Below the pieces are notes generated by a model, which made no database searches, was not told the DNA's origin, and saw nothing but the letters and a program-made list of their open reading frames with translations. A DNA stretch of 11,375 nt from JAUSIK01 sp964362915 (GTDB lineage: Archaea > Nanobdellota > Nanobdellia > Pacearchaeales > GW2011-AR1), in NCBI GenBank assembly GCA_964362915.1, contig CAYIGH010000034.1:1-11375 (forward strand), in the 5' to 3' direction. This document shows positions 1 through 6,064 of this stretch, piece by piece; within the stretch, counting starts at the first letter, position 1; every line of letters starts with the position of its first letter. The position numbers and the translations under genes were made by a program.

Positions 1-1825
1 TATCATTTAATCCAGTACTAGCAGATTCTGAATATGGAATAGAAACCAGAACATAATCATAAACAGTCGGCCCTCCTGACCCAAATCTTACAGCAGCACT
101 GAAATCACTTCCAGATGTTCCATTTTTAGTTCTGTCATCAAATAAAGCATCGGGCGGCCCAGAGGCCATCATATCAACATTCACATAATGAACTAAAATT
201 CCTGCGGTTCCCATTCTAAAACTCAATCTGCCTCCTCCAATTATTGAAGACATAGGATTAAAATCTTGCATACTTGTAGAACTTCCTACTACACAGGCGC
301 TAGAAGGATCAGGAACATCACATGTAGAATTTGAAATATAAAGAGCCATAGTTATAGATGACGCCCCTAATGCACTATCAATTGCCTGTGGATTGAATGA
401 ATTCATACTAATATTACTTACATTTCCATTTGCATTATTATCTGTTATCAACTGGGATACTGTTGGAGCAACTCGTCTAGGAGCATAGTCCCCTCCTCCT
501 GCAAAAACATTCATTTCTTTTATTCCTGTAACATTTATCAAAGGAATACTAAAGTTGCCACTACTTTCCTGTCCAGAGTCATCCATCCATGTAAATTCAA
601 TAGACCCATATTTAGAATAATCAACCGTTACCTCCACATGTGCCGAAGACTGGCTTAAACTTTGATTAGTAGAATTAACTAATTGGAATCCTTGTTTTAC
701 TATTGCAATATTCTTTTTGGCAGCAAAATTAGCAGCATTAGATACACTAATATTGCTAGCTCCCCCTAATAAACCATACATTGAGAAATTAACCCGCGTA
801 TTAGAAGTGCCATAACTCAAAGTTAAATTTGCAAAACTCGCGTAATGATTAGTCCCATTTCTCGCAGCAGCCAATAAGAGATAAGAAGCTCCTTCAGCGC
901 TAACAGGCAAAGTTATATTATAATATCCGCTAGTAAGATTAAAGAAATCTGTCGCGTTTCCTCCACGAAAAAAGCTCAAATTATATGGAATTGTTCCTTG
1001 TGTACCATGTATCATATTTCCAGGCTCTAATATAAACGCAATAACTGAAAATTCATCCCATCCTCTAGAACTTGTTACATTAGTAGAATTAATAAAGCCC
1101 GTAATTTCTGTAAGACTTAAACTTACATTAAAGATCTTATGTAATGTTCTTGTTGTAACATTATATTTTGAAGCATTTCCAGCCGCATTCCCACCACTTC
1201 CAGGAATAGTGTATGAACTAGTAGATGTAAAATTATTCCATTCAAAACTTACAGGCAGGCTATTATTTGGAAATATCATAATAGAATAATTTCTATCTCT
1301 TGGAACAACGATGTTAACTTCAAGCACACCACCGCCGGCAGTAAAACTCTGCGCTACTGAATAACCTAATTTAGTGTCTTTAATTTGATAATCAAATGAA
1401 GTTCTATGCCCGGAACTATTAACAGCAGTAATATTAATTGTTCCAGCCGCCCTTAAGTAAAATGGTACATTACTTAATTGATTGTATACAAAAGAAGGAA
1501 ACGAAGGCAAGCTCTGTCCAACAAATTCCACATGTCTTGCCGTGCCTGTTCCATTAAGATAAGTTATTTTTGGCTCATATAACCAATTTGTACTCTCAGC
1601 AACAGTCAAATTAAACCAGCCAGACGCATTTGTAGTTGTAGAATTATACCCTACAACACCAAAATTTGTAACAGATCTTACAGTAACATTCACAACACTA
1701 CTATTCAAGAGATTTCCGTCAATATCATACACCGTCCCATTAAATTCAAAAGCACTTACAAAATTCAATACAATTAATACTAAAAATACAAATATACTAA
1801 TTAAAAAAACTAACCTCTTTTCCAT
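1..1825 (-). CDS. Secreted sequon-rich surface protein, 3'-truncated by the window edge
   Basis: Reading the minus strand from the ATG at 1825 gives 608 codons with no stop before the window edge. Residues 1-25 form a signal peptide: MEKR, a long run of Leu/Ile/Val/Phe, then a likely cut after VSA. The following roughly 60 residues (FNGTVYDIDGNLL, then TTTNASGWFNLTV) resemble a carboxypeptidase-regulatory-like beta sandwich. The rest is rich in Asn, Ser, Thr and Gly and holds about 33 N-x-S/T sequons by eye, as expected of an exported, N-glycosylated beta-rich cell-surface or S-layer-associated protein. I recognise no catalytic motif. An in-frame GTG at 1834 lies 30 bases after the start of the TATA box, so the true start may be nine bases upstream on a leaderless mRNA. 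The C-terminus and any membrane anchor lie outside the window. That it is a surface protein is well supported; its function is unknown. Confidence 0.85.
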   Translation of the reverse strand, partial: MEKRLVFLISIFVFLVLIVLNFVSAFEFNGTVYDIDGNLLNSSVVNVTVRSVTNFGVVGYNSTTTNASGWFNLTVAESTNWLYEPKITYLNGTGTARHVEFVGQSLPSFPSFVYNQLSNVPFYLRAAGTINITAVNSSGHRTSFDYQIKDTKLGYSVAQSFTAGGGVLEVNIVVPRDRNYSIMIFPNNSLPVSFEWNNFTSTSSYTIPGSGGNAAGNASKYNVTTRTLHKIFNVSLSLTEITGFINSTNVTSSRGWDEFSVIAFILEPGNMIHGTQGTIPYNLSFFRGGNATDFFNLTSGYYNITLPVSAEGASYLLLAAARNGTNHYASFANLTLSYGTSNTRVNFSMYGLLGGASNISVSNAANFAAKKNIAIVKQGFQLVNSTNQSLSQSSAHVEVTVDYSKYGSIEFTWMDDSGQESSGNFSIPLINVTGIKEMNVFAGGGDYAPRRVAPTVSQLITDNNANGNVSNISMNSFNPQAIDSALGASSITMALYISNSTCDVPDPSSACVVGSSTSMQDFNPMSSIIGGGRLSFRMGTAGILVHYVNVDMMASGPPDALFDDRTKNGTSGSDFSAAVRFGSGGPTVYDYVLVSIPYSESASTGLND

Positions 1826-1856
1826 TTCACCCACTATTATCAAATAAAAACAGAAG

Positions 1857-1864
1857 TTTATAAA
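1857..1864. promoter_or_regulatory. Shared palindromic TATA box for divergent tRNA-Thr and surface protein gene
   Basis: TTTATAAA is its own reverse complement. It is flanked by AGAAG (1852-1856) and CTTCT (1866-1870), so each strand has a purine-rich, BRE-like stretch just upstream of the box. Counting rightward, the box starts 31 bases before the mature tRNA 5' end at 1888. Counting leftward, it starts 30 bases before GTG 1834 and 39 before ATG 1825. These spacings match an archaeal TATA box serving both directions. Confidence 0.6.
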
Positions 1865-1887
1865 TCTTCTTCTCTCAAGAAAATTAG

Positions 1888-1959
1888 GCCTCTATAGCTC
1901 AGGGGTAGAGCACCGCACCCGTAATGCGGGGGCCGAGGGTTCGATTCCCTCTAGAGGCT
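1888..1959 (+). tRNA. tRNA-Thr (anticodon CGT), CCA not encoded
   Basis: The 72 bases fold as a standard cloverleaf. The acceptor stem pairs GCCTCTA with TAGAGGC, the D stem GCTC with GAGC, the anticodon stem CCGCA with TGCGG, and the T stem GAGGG with CCCTC around TTCGATT. The variable loop has 5 bases. The anticodon loop CCCGTAA gives anticodon CGT, reading ACG threonine codons. G1-C72, C2-G71 and discriminator T73 fit threonine identity. No CCA follows, so the end must be added enzymatically. Position 33 is C instead of the nearly universal U. A run of five T at 1980-1984 could terminate transcription. Confidence 0.93.
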
Positions 1960-2018
1960 TGTGAAATAACAAGAATAAATTTTTAAACTAAGCCAATTAT
2001 AAATTTCTTAATAAAAAA

Positions 2019-2306
2019 ATGGGAAGCAACATAGATCTAAGGAAATACGAAGATGTTTCATCTATCGAAGATGCATTTGGAGCATTAGTCTCTGGAAAAA
2101 AATCAGGTTATAAAACAATAATAGAAAGAAAAAAGCCAAAACCAAGATGCAGCAAATGTGGCAGAATCGGAAACGAAGATGAAAAGTTTTGCAGAGAATG
2201 CGGAGGAAAAATGACGATTCCCTTAACAAATTGCCCAGGATGCAAAAAAAGCATTGACGAAATAGACAAATTCTGTCCAAACTGCGGCCATAAATTAAAA
2301 GAATAG
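2019..2306 (+). CDS. Double zinc ribbon protein of unknown function
   Basis: This 95-residue protein carries four Cys-x2-Cys knuckles: C44/C47 (CSKC), C58/C61 (CREC), C72/C75 (CPGC) and C86/C89 (CPNC). They pair into two tandem zinc ribbons of the DZR type (residues about 44-61 and 72-89). The first 43 residues are charged, have no recognisable domain, and end in a basic stretch (ERKKPKPR) that could contact nucleic acid. There is no signal peptide or membrane segment, so it is probably cytosolic. Such ribbons commonly mediate protein or nucleic-acid contacts, and the specific role here cannot be read from sequence. Two AT-rich boxes lie upstream (1980-1987 and 1997-2004), and no Shine-Dalgarno is seen. 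The gene ends 30 bases before argS, which appears to have its own TATA box. Confidence 0.85.
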   Translation: MGSNIDLRKYEDVSSIEDAFGALVSGKKSGYKTIIERKKPKPRCSKCGRIGNEDEKFCRECGGKMTIPLTNCPGCKKSIDEIDKFCPNCGHKLKE

Positions 2307-2307
2307 A

Positions 2308-2315
2308 TTTATTAA
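2308..2315 (+). promoter_or_regulatory. TATA-like box for argS
   Basis: TTTATTAA starts 29 bases before the argS ATG, the same spacing seen at other genes in this window, which predicts a leaderless argS mRNA. A perfect 12-bp palindrome, ATTCTTAAGAAT, lies at 2318-2329 between the box and the start codon. It could be an operator or chance in AT-rich DNA. Confidence 0.5.
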
Positions 2316-2336
2316 TTATTCTTAAGAATTAATCTT

Positions 2337-4013
2337 ATGAAAGACAAGATTATTGCAGAATTAAACAAAATCACAAATCTAGATATCAAACATATTTCAG
2401 AATTGATAGAAATCCCTTCTAATCATGCATTAGGAGACTATGCTTTCCCCTGCTTTGTTTTAGCAAAAAAATATAAAAAAAATCCTTCAGAAATAGCCCT
2501 CGAATTGCAAAGTAAGATAAAAACTTCCAAATATATAGAAAAAATCAATGCAGCAGGCCCCTATCTAAATTTTTTTATAAATAAAAAGACATTGGCAGAA
2601 GGCACAATAAATAAAATCCTAAAGGAAAAAGATAGATATGGCTCTTTAAAACTGAGCTTTGAGAAAGTCATGATAGAATTTTCGCAAGCAAATACCCATA
2701 AGGCATTCCATATCGGCCATGTAAGAGGCACGTCTTTAGGGGAGAGTATAGCAAGAATTTTAGAGTTTTGTGGAAACAAAGTTCTCCGTACAAACTACCA
2801 AGGAGATATAGGAATGCATGTTGCAAAATGGTTATGGTGCTATAAAAAATACCATTCAAAAGAAAAATTAAGAAAAGATGAAACTTGGATTGCGGGCATG
2901 TATGTAGAAGCAATAAGAAGATTGGAGGAAAAACCAGAATTACAGCAGGAAGTAGAAGAAATAAATAAGAGATTAGAAGCAAGAACAGATAGAAATCTGA
3001 ATCTGCTATGGGAAAAAACAAGAAAGTTATCATTAAGTTCATTCGAGAAAATATATAAAGAATTAGACACGCATTTCAATCATTCTTTTTTTGAATCCGA
3101 GCTGGAAGAAAAAGCAAAGCTTATTTCAAAGACTCTTATAAAAAAAGGAATCGCAGAAATTTCAGAAGGAGCCACAATTGTAAGATTAGAAGATTACAAT
3201 CTGGGAGTTTGGGTTTTACTGAGAAAAGACGGCACAGTGCTCTATTCTGCCAAAGATATTGCCCTGGCAGAAATAAAATTTAATAAATATAAGATAAATA
3301 AATCAATATATGTTGTCGGCAGCGAACAAAAAATGCACATTCATCAATTATTTAAAACTCTGGAATTGATGAAATTTAAGCAGGCAGAAAAATGCGTTTA
3401 TATTCCGATAACAGAAGTTAGGCTTCCGGAAGGAAAGATGTCTTCAAGAACAGGGAGTAATATCCTGTATTCAATGTTCAAGGACGAATTAGTAGAGCAT
3501 GCAAAACAGGAAATACAAAATAGAGAGAAAATTTCAAAAAGAGAATTAAACAAGAGAGCCCTTATCATAGCAATCGCAAGTTTAAAATATGCAATGTTAA
3601 AGCAAGATGTCAATAAAGCAATAATTTTTAATAAAGAAGAGGCTCTGCAATTTGAAGGCAATACAGGGCCATATTTACTTTATACATATGCCAGGGCAAG
3701 AAGCATACTAAGAAAGTCTAAAGCTTCCCAAAGCAAATATTCGATTCCAGAACTTTCTAACATCGAGAAGACATTAATATTAAAATTATCACAATTTTCA
3801 GATATTATAAATTCAGCGTATAATAATCTTGCTCCAAATACAATTGCCAATTATTCCTATGAGCTGGCCCAAATTTTCAACGAATTCTATCATACAGAGA
3901 AAGTTATAGGTTCAGAAAAAGAAGCTTTTAGACTTGCTCTTGTTCAGGCAGCATCTCAAACATTAAAAAATTCTCTATCTCTTCTTGCCATTCCTTTGCT
4001 AGAAAGAATGTAG
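2337..4013 (+). CDS. argS: Arginyl-tRNA synthetase
   Basis: This is a cytosolic class I aminoacyl-tRNA synthetase that charges tRNA-Arg with arginine using ATP. The 558 residues match the usual ArgS length. The N-terminal Arg-specific additional domain spans about 1-100 and includes HALGDYAFPCF (residues 30-40). The catalytic Rossmann core follows, with the HIGH signature at 125-128 inside ANTHKAFHIGHVRG and the KMSKS-type loop KMSSR at 367-371. LEDYNLGVWVLLRKDGTVLY and the downstream KDIAL (about 285-311) are typical of the ArgRS core. The C-terminal DALR-type anticodon-binding helices run from about 440 (FEGNTGPYLLYTYAR) to the end, which is LERM, close to the common -ERM/-RM terminus of the family. 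All key motifs are intact, so it should be functional. It starts 30 bases after the zinc ribbon gene. Confidence 0.97.
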   Translation: MKDKIIAELNKITNLDIKHISELIEIPSNHALGDYAFPCFVLAKKYKKNPSEIALELQSKIKTSKYIEKINAAGPYLNFFINKKTLAEGTINKILKEKDRYGSLKLSFEKVMIEFSQANTHKAFHIGHVRGTSLGESIARILEFCGNKVLRTNYQGDIGMHVAKWLWCYKKYHSKEKLRKDETWIAGMYVEAIRRLEEKPELQQEVEEINKRLEARTDRNLNLLWEKTRKLSLSSFEKIYKELDTHFNHSFFESELEEKAKLISKTLIKKGIAEISEGATIVRLEDYNLGVWVLLRKDGTVLYSAKDIALAEIKFNKYKINKSIYVVGSEQKMHIHQLFKTLELMKFKQAEKCVYIPITEVRLPEGKMSSRTGSNILYSMFKDELVEHAKQEIQNREKISKRELNKRALIIAIASLKYAMLKQDVNKAIIFNKEEALQFEGNTGPYLLYTYARARSILRKSKASQSKYSIPELSNIEKTLILKLSQFSDIINSAYNNLAPNTIANYSYELAQIFNEFYHTEKVIGSEKEAFRLALVQAASQTLKNSLSLLAIPLLERM

Positions 4014-4032
4014 TTCTTCAAAATAAAAAACC

Positions 4033-4040
4033 TTAAATAC
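4033..4040 (+). promoter_or_regulatory. TATA-like box for the 52-residue membrane protein gene
   Basis: TTAAATAC starts 29 bases before ATG 4062. The same octamer precedes the genes at 4581 and 9343, and the spacing predicts a leaderless start. Confidence 0.5.
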
Positions 4041-4061
4041 ATTCTTTAAATCAATACACAA

Positions 4062-4220
4062 ATGGACATGATAATAATCTTAATAATAAATGGCTTTCTT
4101 TTATCATTTATTCTTTTAATCTTATTAATAATAATGGCTTCAAAAAACGGGCGTAAGTCAAAGAATAGAGGCAGAATAAAAAGCGATTTGAAAAAAATAA
4201 AAGAGCAGATTTCTAGTTAA
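4062..4220 (+). CDS. Small single-helix membrane protein (52 residues)
   Basis: ATG at 4062 opens 52 codons ending in TAA. Residues 3-26 are almost wholly Ile, Leu, Met and Phe (MIIILIINGF, then LLSFILLILLIIMA), which is one transmembrane helix. The remaining 26 residues form a basic tail with about ten Lys/Arg against two acidic residues. By the positive-inside rule the tail is cytoplasmic and the N-terminus outside. I do not recognise a family. A TATA-like box at exactly the leaderless spacing and a clean stop before the SRP RNA promoter support a real gene. The basic tail could touch RNA, ribosomes or the SRP pathway, but position next to SRP RNA is the only hint. AT-rich DNA readily encodes Ile/Leu runs, so some doubt remains. 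Confidence 0.6.
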   Translation: MDMIIILIINGFLLSFILLILLIIMASKNGRKSKNRGRIKSDLKKIKEQISS

Positions 4221-4229
4221 ATAGAATAA

Positions 4230-4237
4230 TTTATAAA
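4230..4237 (+). promoter_or_regulatory. TATA box for SRP RNA
   Basis: TTTATAAA starts 26 bases before the first paired base of SRP helix 1 (4256). The spacing seen at other genes would place transcription start at about 4256-4260. Confidence 0.6.
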
Positions 4238-4255
4238 GTACAATTCAGCTCCTTT

Positions 4256-4518
4256 AATGTAGAGGAGCTGGCGCGCTAGTCCTGCGCTATTCGCAAACGG
4301 ACTTCATGGCGGGCTTAAAGGAGCGCGTGAAGCAGCAGATTGTCAGTCTTCTACTGTACTATGAGGTACTGTCCTGTTCGACTGTGCCTCTGTGAAATGG
4401 GTCAGGCCCTGACCGGAGCAGCCCTAAGCAGAAAGCGCAGTGCTTATAGGGGCGCAGAACCGAGGAAGGTAGAAGGGCACTGGCTTTCCTAAGCTAAGCA
4501 AACTCCCCCTCTACATTT
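4256..4518 (+). ncRNA. ffs: Archaeal signal recognition particle (7S) RNA
   Basis: This is the RNA scaffold of the signal recognition particle, which binds SRP19 and SRP54 and targets ribosomes making membrane or secreted proteins. The ends pair as archaeal helix 1: AATGTAGAGG (4256-4265) with CCTCTACATT (4508-4517). In the Alu domain, helix 3 pairs GCGC 4273-4276 with GCGC 4284-4287. Its loop bases AGTCC (4278-4282) are fully complementary to GGACT (4299-4303) in the helix 4 loop, the expected loop-loop contact. The S domain has the SRP54-binding helix 8 with GGTCAGG (4400-4406) facing AGCAGCC (4417-4423). The helix 8 tetraloop reads TGAC, a URRC type instead of GNAR. The region is strongly GC-rich in an AT-rich genome. 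Length, about 263 nt, is slightly short for archaea, and the exact ends are uncertain by a few bases. Confidence 0.93.
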
Positions 4519-4551
4519 ATTTAATAAAGTAGTGAAAATTCATCTATAAAC

Positions 4552-4560
4552 TTTAAATAC
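4552..4560 (+). promoter_or_regulatory. TATA-like box for the putative DGR target gene
   Basis: TTTAAATAC starts 29 bases before ATG 4581, predicting a leaderless mRNA. A second AT element, CTATAAAC, lies just upstream at about 4544-4551. Confidence 0.5.
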
Positions 4561-4580
4561 CCTTTATTCATAGAAAAACA

Positions 4581-5498
4581 ATGACAGAAACAAAATTCCA
4601 AAGATTCAACTGGAATCTCCCAAGAATAAGAGCAAGTCTGCCAGAAGGCGAAGATGCTGAAGAATTATACAACACATTTAATCAAGATATAAAAGATAAT
4701 TATGTAAATAATCTTAAAATAAAAGTTCTTAATTACGATTCTAAAACTAATTCAATAACAGGAAGTAATATTTTTGCCGTATCAAGACTATCTGAAATAT
4801 TAAGAGAATATGGATTAAGAACAGCAATTCCTTCTGATGACAGATATGGTAATATCTCTAATTTAGTAAAAGGCAGATTCTATACAGATTTCAACGCTCT
4901 AATTTTAAGAACAGCAGGAGACAGCTACAAGCCAAATGATAAAATAGCAAAGGATTTAGCTGAAAAAATAGAAAACAGAGAAGGAAAATTAAAACTTCCT
5001 CTAATAGTTGTAGCCCCTTTAGTAAGATATTCTCAAGATAAAGAAAATTCATATCAGTTAGTTTTTGACTTATCTGATAAAACTCAAATCATAGAAGATG
5101 AAAGGTTAGATGGAAAGAAATATCGAACAGAAAAATTCAATGAAGTTGATGATTTAGGCCTGCCTTTATTTAATAAAGAAGGAGATAGAACTTGGTATGC
5201 GAGAGAAGATGGACTTGCGAGGCTTTACCTGGGCAGGGGTCTCTATGCTGGCTCCGACGCCGGGGTTCTTGCTTGCTCGAGTGCCGGCGCTCGGGTAGTT
5301 TTAGTTTCCAGCTCTGCTGGAACGCCGAATTTTCCAGAGGATTCGTATAAACAGAAAGAAAGCGAACTTTTTCCTTATACAAATGAACAACTTAATGCAG
5401 CAGTCAAAGTTATTAAAAACGTTAAAGAAGGAAGAATTGGAAGTTCAAGACTTGAAGACGCATTATCCTTCTTAGAAAATCTCCCAAGAAAGAAATAA
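4581..5498 (+). CDS. Unknown 305-residue protein with an A-depleted variable region; candidate DGR target
   Basis: I cannot assign a named family. There is no signal peptide or membrane helix, so the protein is probably cytosolic. Residues 1-210 are AT-rich in coding and look like a mixed alpha/beta fold, with AALRT-like and KLPLIVVAPLVRY segments. Residues 211-248 begin GLARLYLGRG and continue to RVVLVSSSAG. Codons 218-238 are about 70% G+C with only 4 A in 63 bases. Residues G218, G220, Y222, G224, D226, A227, V229, C232, S234, A235, G236 and A237 all use NNC or NNT codons, between constant L, R, A and S codons. That is what adenine-directed mutagenesis of AAC/AAT template codons would leave, as in C-type-lectin-fold variable proteins. 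From memory, related DPANN proteins share the SRLYLGR and GRVVVVS flanks with variable middles, but I could not check this. The 57 residues after the variable region are mostly helical. No reverse transcriptase is nearby. Gene reality is near certain; the DGR role is an inference. Confidence 0.88.
   Translation: MTETKFQRFNWNLPRIRASLPEGEDAEELYNTFNQDIKDNYVNNLKIKVLNYDSKTNSITGSNIFAVSRLSEILREYGLRTAIPSDDRYGNISNLVKGRFYTDFNALILRTAGDSYKPNDKIAKDLAEKIENREGKLKLPLIVVAPLVRYSQDKENSYQLVFDLSDKTQIIEDERLDGKKYRTEKFNEVDDLGLPLFNKEGDRTWYAREDGLARLYLGRGLYAGSDAGVLACSSAGARVVLVSSSAGTPNFPEDSYKQKESELFPYTNEQLNAAVKVIKNVKEGRIGSSRLEDALSFLENLPRKK
5211..5305 (+). other. Putative DGR variable repeat (VR) inside the 305-residue protein gene
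   Basis: G+C is 72 of 120 in 5221-5340, against 18-19 of 60 in the windows on either side. On the coding strand A falls to 6 of 80 (5221-5300), against 27 of 60 at 5101-5160. Variable-type codons alternate with constant ones and mostly end in C or T, consistent with AAY template codons whose A positions were randomised. The run 5292-5305 (CGGGTAGTTTTAGT) has few A positions and would be the invariant 3' part. Boundaries are estimates because the template repeat is not in the window. Confidence 0.6.
5306..5322 (+). other. Hairpin or cruciform just after the putative variable repeat
   Basis: TTCCAGC (5306-5312) and GCTGGAA (5316-5322) form a perfect 7-bp stem with loop TCT. It lies in the coding sequence, 11 bases after codon 238. 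In the Bordetella phage DGR a short GC-rich hairpin or cruciform lies downstream of the variable repeat and aids target recognition. The same role here is inferred. Confidence 0.5.
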
Positions 5499-5499
5499 A

Positions 5500-5507
5500 T
5501 ATAAAAA
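5500..5507 (+). promoter_or_regulatory. TATA box for the pilin-like gene
   Basis: TATAAAAA starts 29 bases before ATG 5529, predicting a leaderless transcript. Confidence 0.5.
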
Positions 5508-5528
5508 CCTCTTTTCCATTTATATAGC

Positions 5529-6023
5529 ATGAATAAAAAAGGAGTGAGCGAAATAGTTAGCCATGTCTTATTAATTGTCATCGCAATAGGAATAGCAACA
5601 CTTGTCTATGCATTTCTGCAGGCATATGTTCCAAAAGAAAAACCAGAATGTAAAGAAGGAATCAGCCTAATTATAGAAAATGCAACATGCACAAATTCAG
5701 CAGGCCAGAATATATTAAAACTTACTTTAGAAAATAAAGGCTTATTTAAAGTAGATAAGGCATTTATAAGAATTAGTAAAGAAGGAAGACAAGTTAAAGC
5801 AGATGTTCCAAATCAAAATCCTCTGCAGCTATTAAATAAAGCAGGGGCAGCAGGCATAAATCCAGAAGAGTCAACAAGCACGCTAAATTTCCCTCTCCCA
5901 GCAGATTATGATGCCTTAGGCAGTTATATTTTAGAAGTGCAGCCAGCTCATTTTACAAAAGAAATAAATAAAGATTCTTTAGCCCTCTGCCCGTCAATTA
6001 CCGAGAAGATAACCTGTGCTTAA
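5529..6023 (+). CDS. Archaeal type IV pilin-like protein
   Basis: The N-terminus MNKKGVSEIVSHVLL is a class III signal peptide: a short basic leader ending in Gly5, a likely cut by the prepilin peptidase between G5 and V6, Glu at mature position 3, then a hydrophobic helix to about residue 30 that would form the filament core. This matches the archaeal pilin N-terminal pattern (KKGVSxxx followed by a hydrophobic stretch). The remaining 130 or so residues form a soluble, probably beta-rich head with IENATCTNSAG and LKLTLENKG segments. Four Cys (41, 54, 154, 163) could make two disulfides outside the cell. At 164 residues it is a typical minor pilin or adhesive pilin size. No pilus assembly ATPase or membrane platform gene is in the window, so it probably uses machinery encoded elsewhere. 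It has its own TATA-like box. Confidence 0.82.
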   Translation: MNKKGVSEIVSHVLLIVIAIGIATLVYAFLQAYVPKEKPECKEGISLIIENATCTNSAGQNILKLTLENKGLFKVDKAFIRISKEGRQVKADVPNQNPLQLLNKAGAAGINPEESTSTLNFPLPADYDALGSYILEVQPAHFTKEINKDSLALCPSITEKITCA

Positions 6024-6034
6024 CAATAGCAAAC

Positions 6035-6043
6035 TATATATAA
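6035..6043 (+). promoter_or_regulatory. TATA box for the mre11-rad50 operon
   Basis: TATATATAA starts 30 bases before ATG 6065. It fits the window-wide leaderless spacing and is probably the only promoter of the pair. Confidence 0.5.
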
Positions 6044-6064
6044 GAAATCTTTACTTCTGATAAT

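Noticed and set aside
2318..2329. 12-bp palindrome ATTCTTAAGAAT before argS as an operator
   Set aside because: A palindrome of this kind is not rare in DNA this AT-rich, and no second copy or known regulator supports it. It is mentioned only under the argS promoter.
2668..3042. Minus-strand reading frame of 124 codons inside argS
   Set aside because: It is opposite a fully conserved synthetase and its Leu/Phe-rich sequence is what the complement of Lys/Glu-rich coding gives.
5278..5293. Near-palindrome CGAGTGCCGGCGCTCG, REP-like or a small inserted palindromic element
   Set aside because: It falls on the variable-type codons and leaves no room for a loop. The A-depletion and NNY codon pattern explain the GC-rich palindromes better than a repeat element, and no second copy is seen in the window.
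5211..5340. GC-rich segment as horizontally acquired DNA or a hidden structured RNA gene
   Set aside because: The frame is kept exactly, the loss is specific to A on the coding strand, and constant codons keep a regular spacing. I see no box C/D, H/ACA or tRNA-like signature.
5170..5382. Minus-strand reading frame of 70 codons opposite the variable region
   Set aside because: It is a by-product of the GC-rich, stop-poor segment, with no promoter or recognisable protein features.
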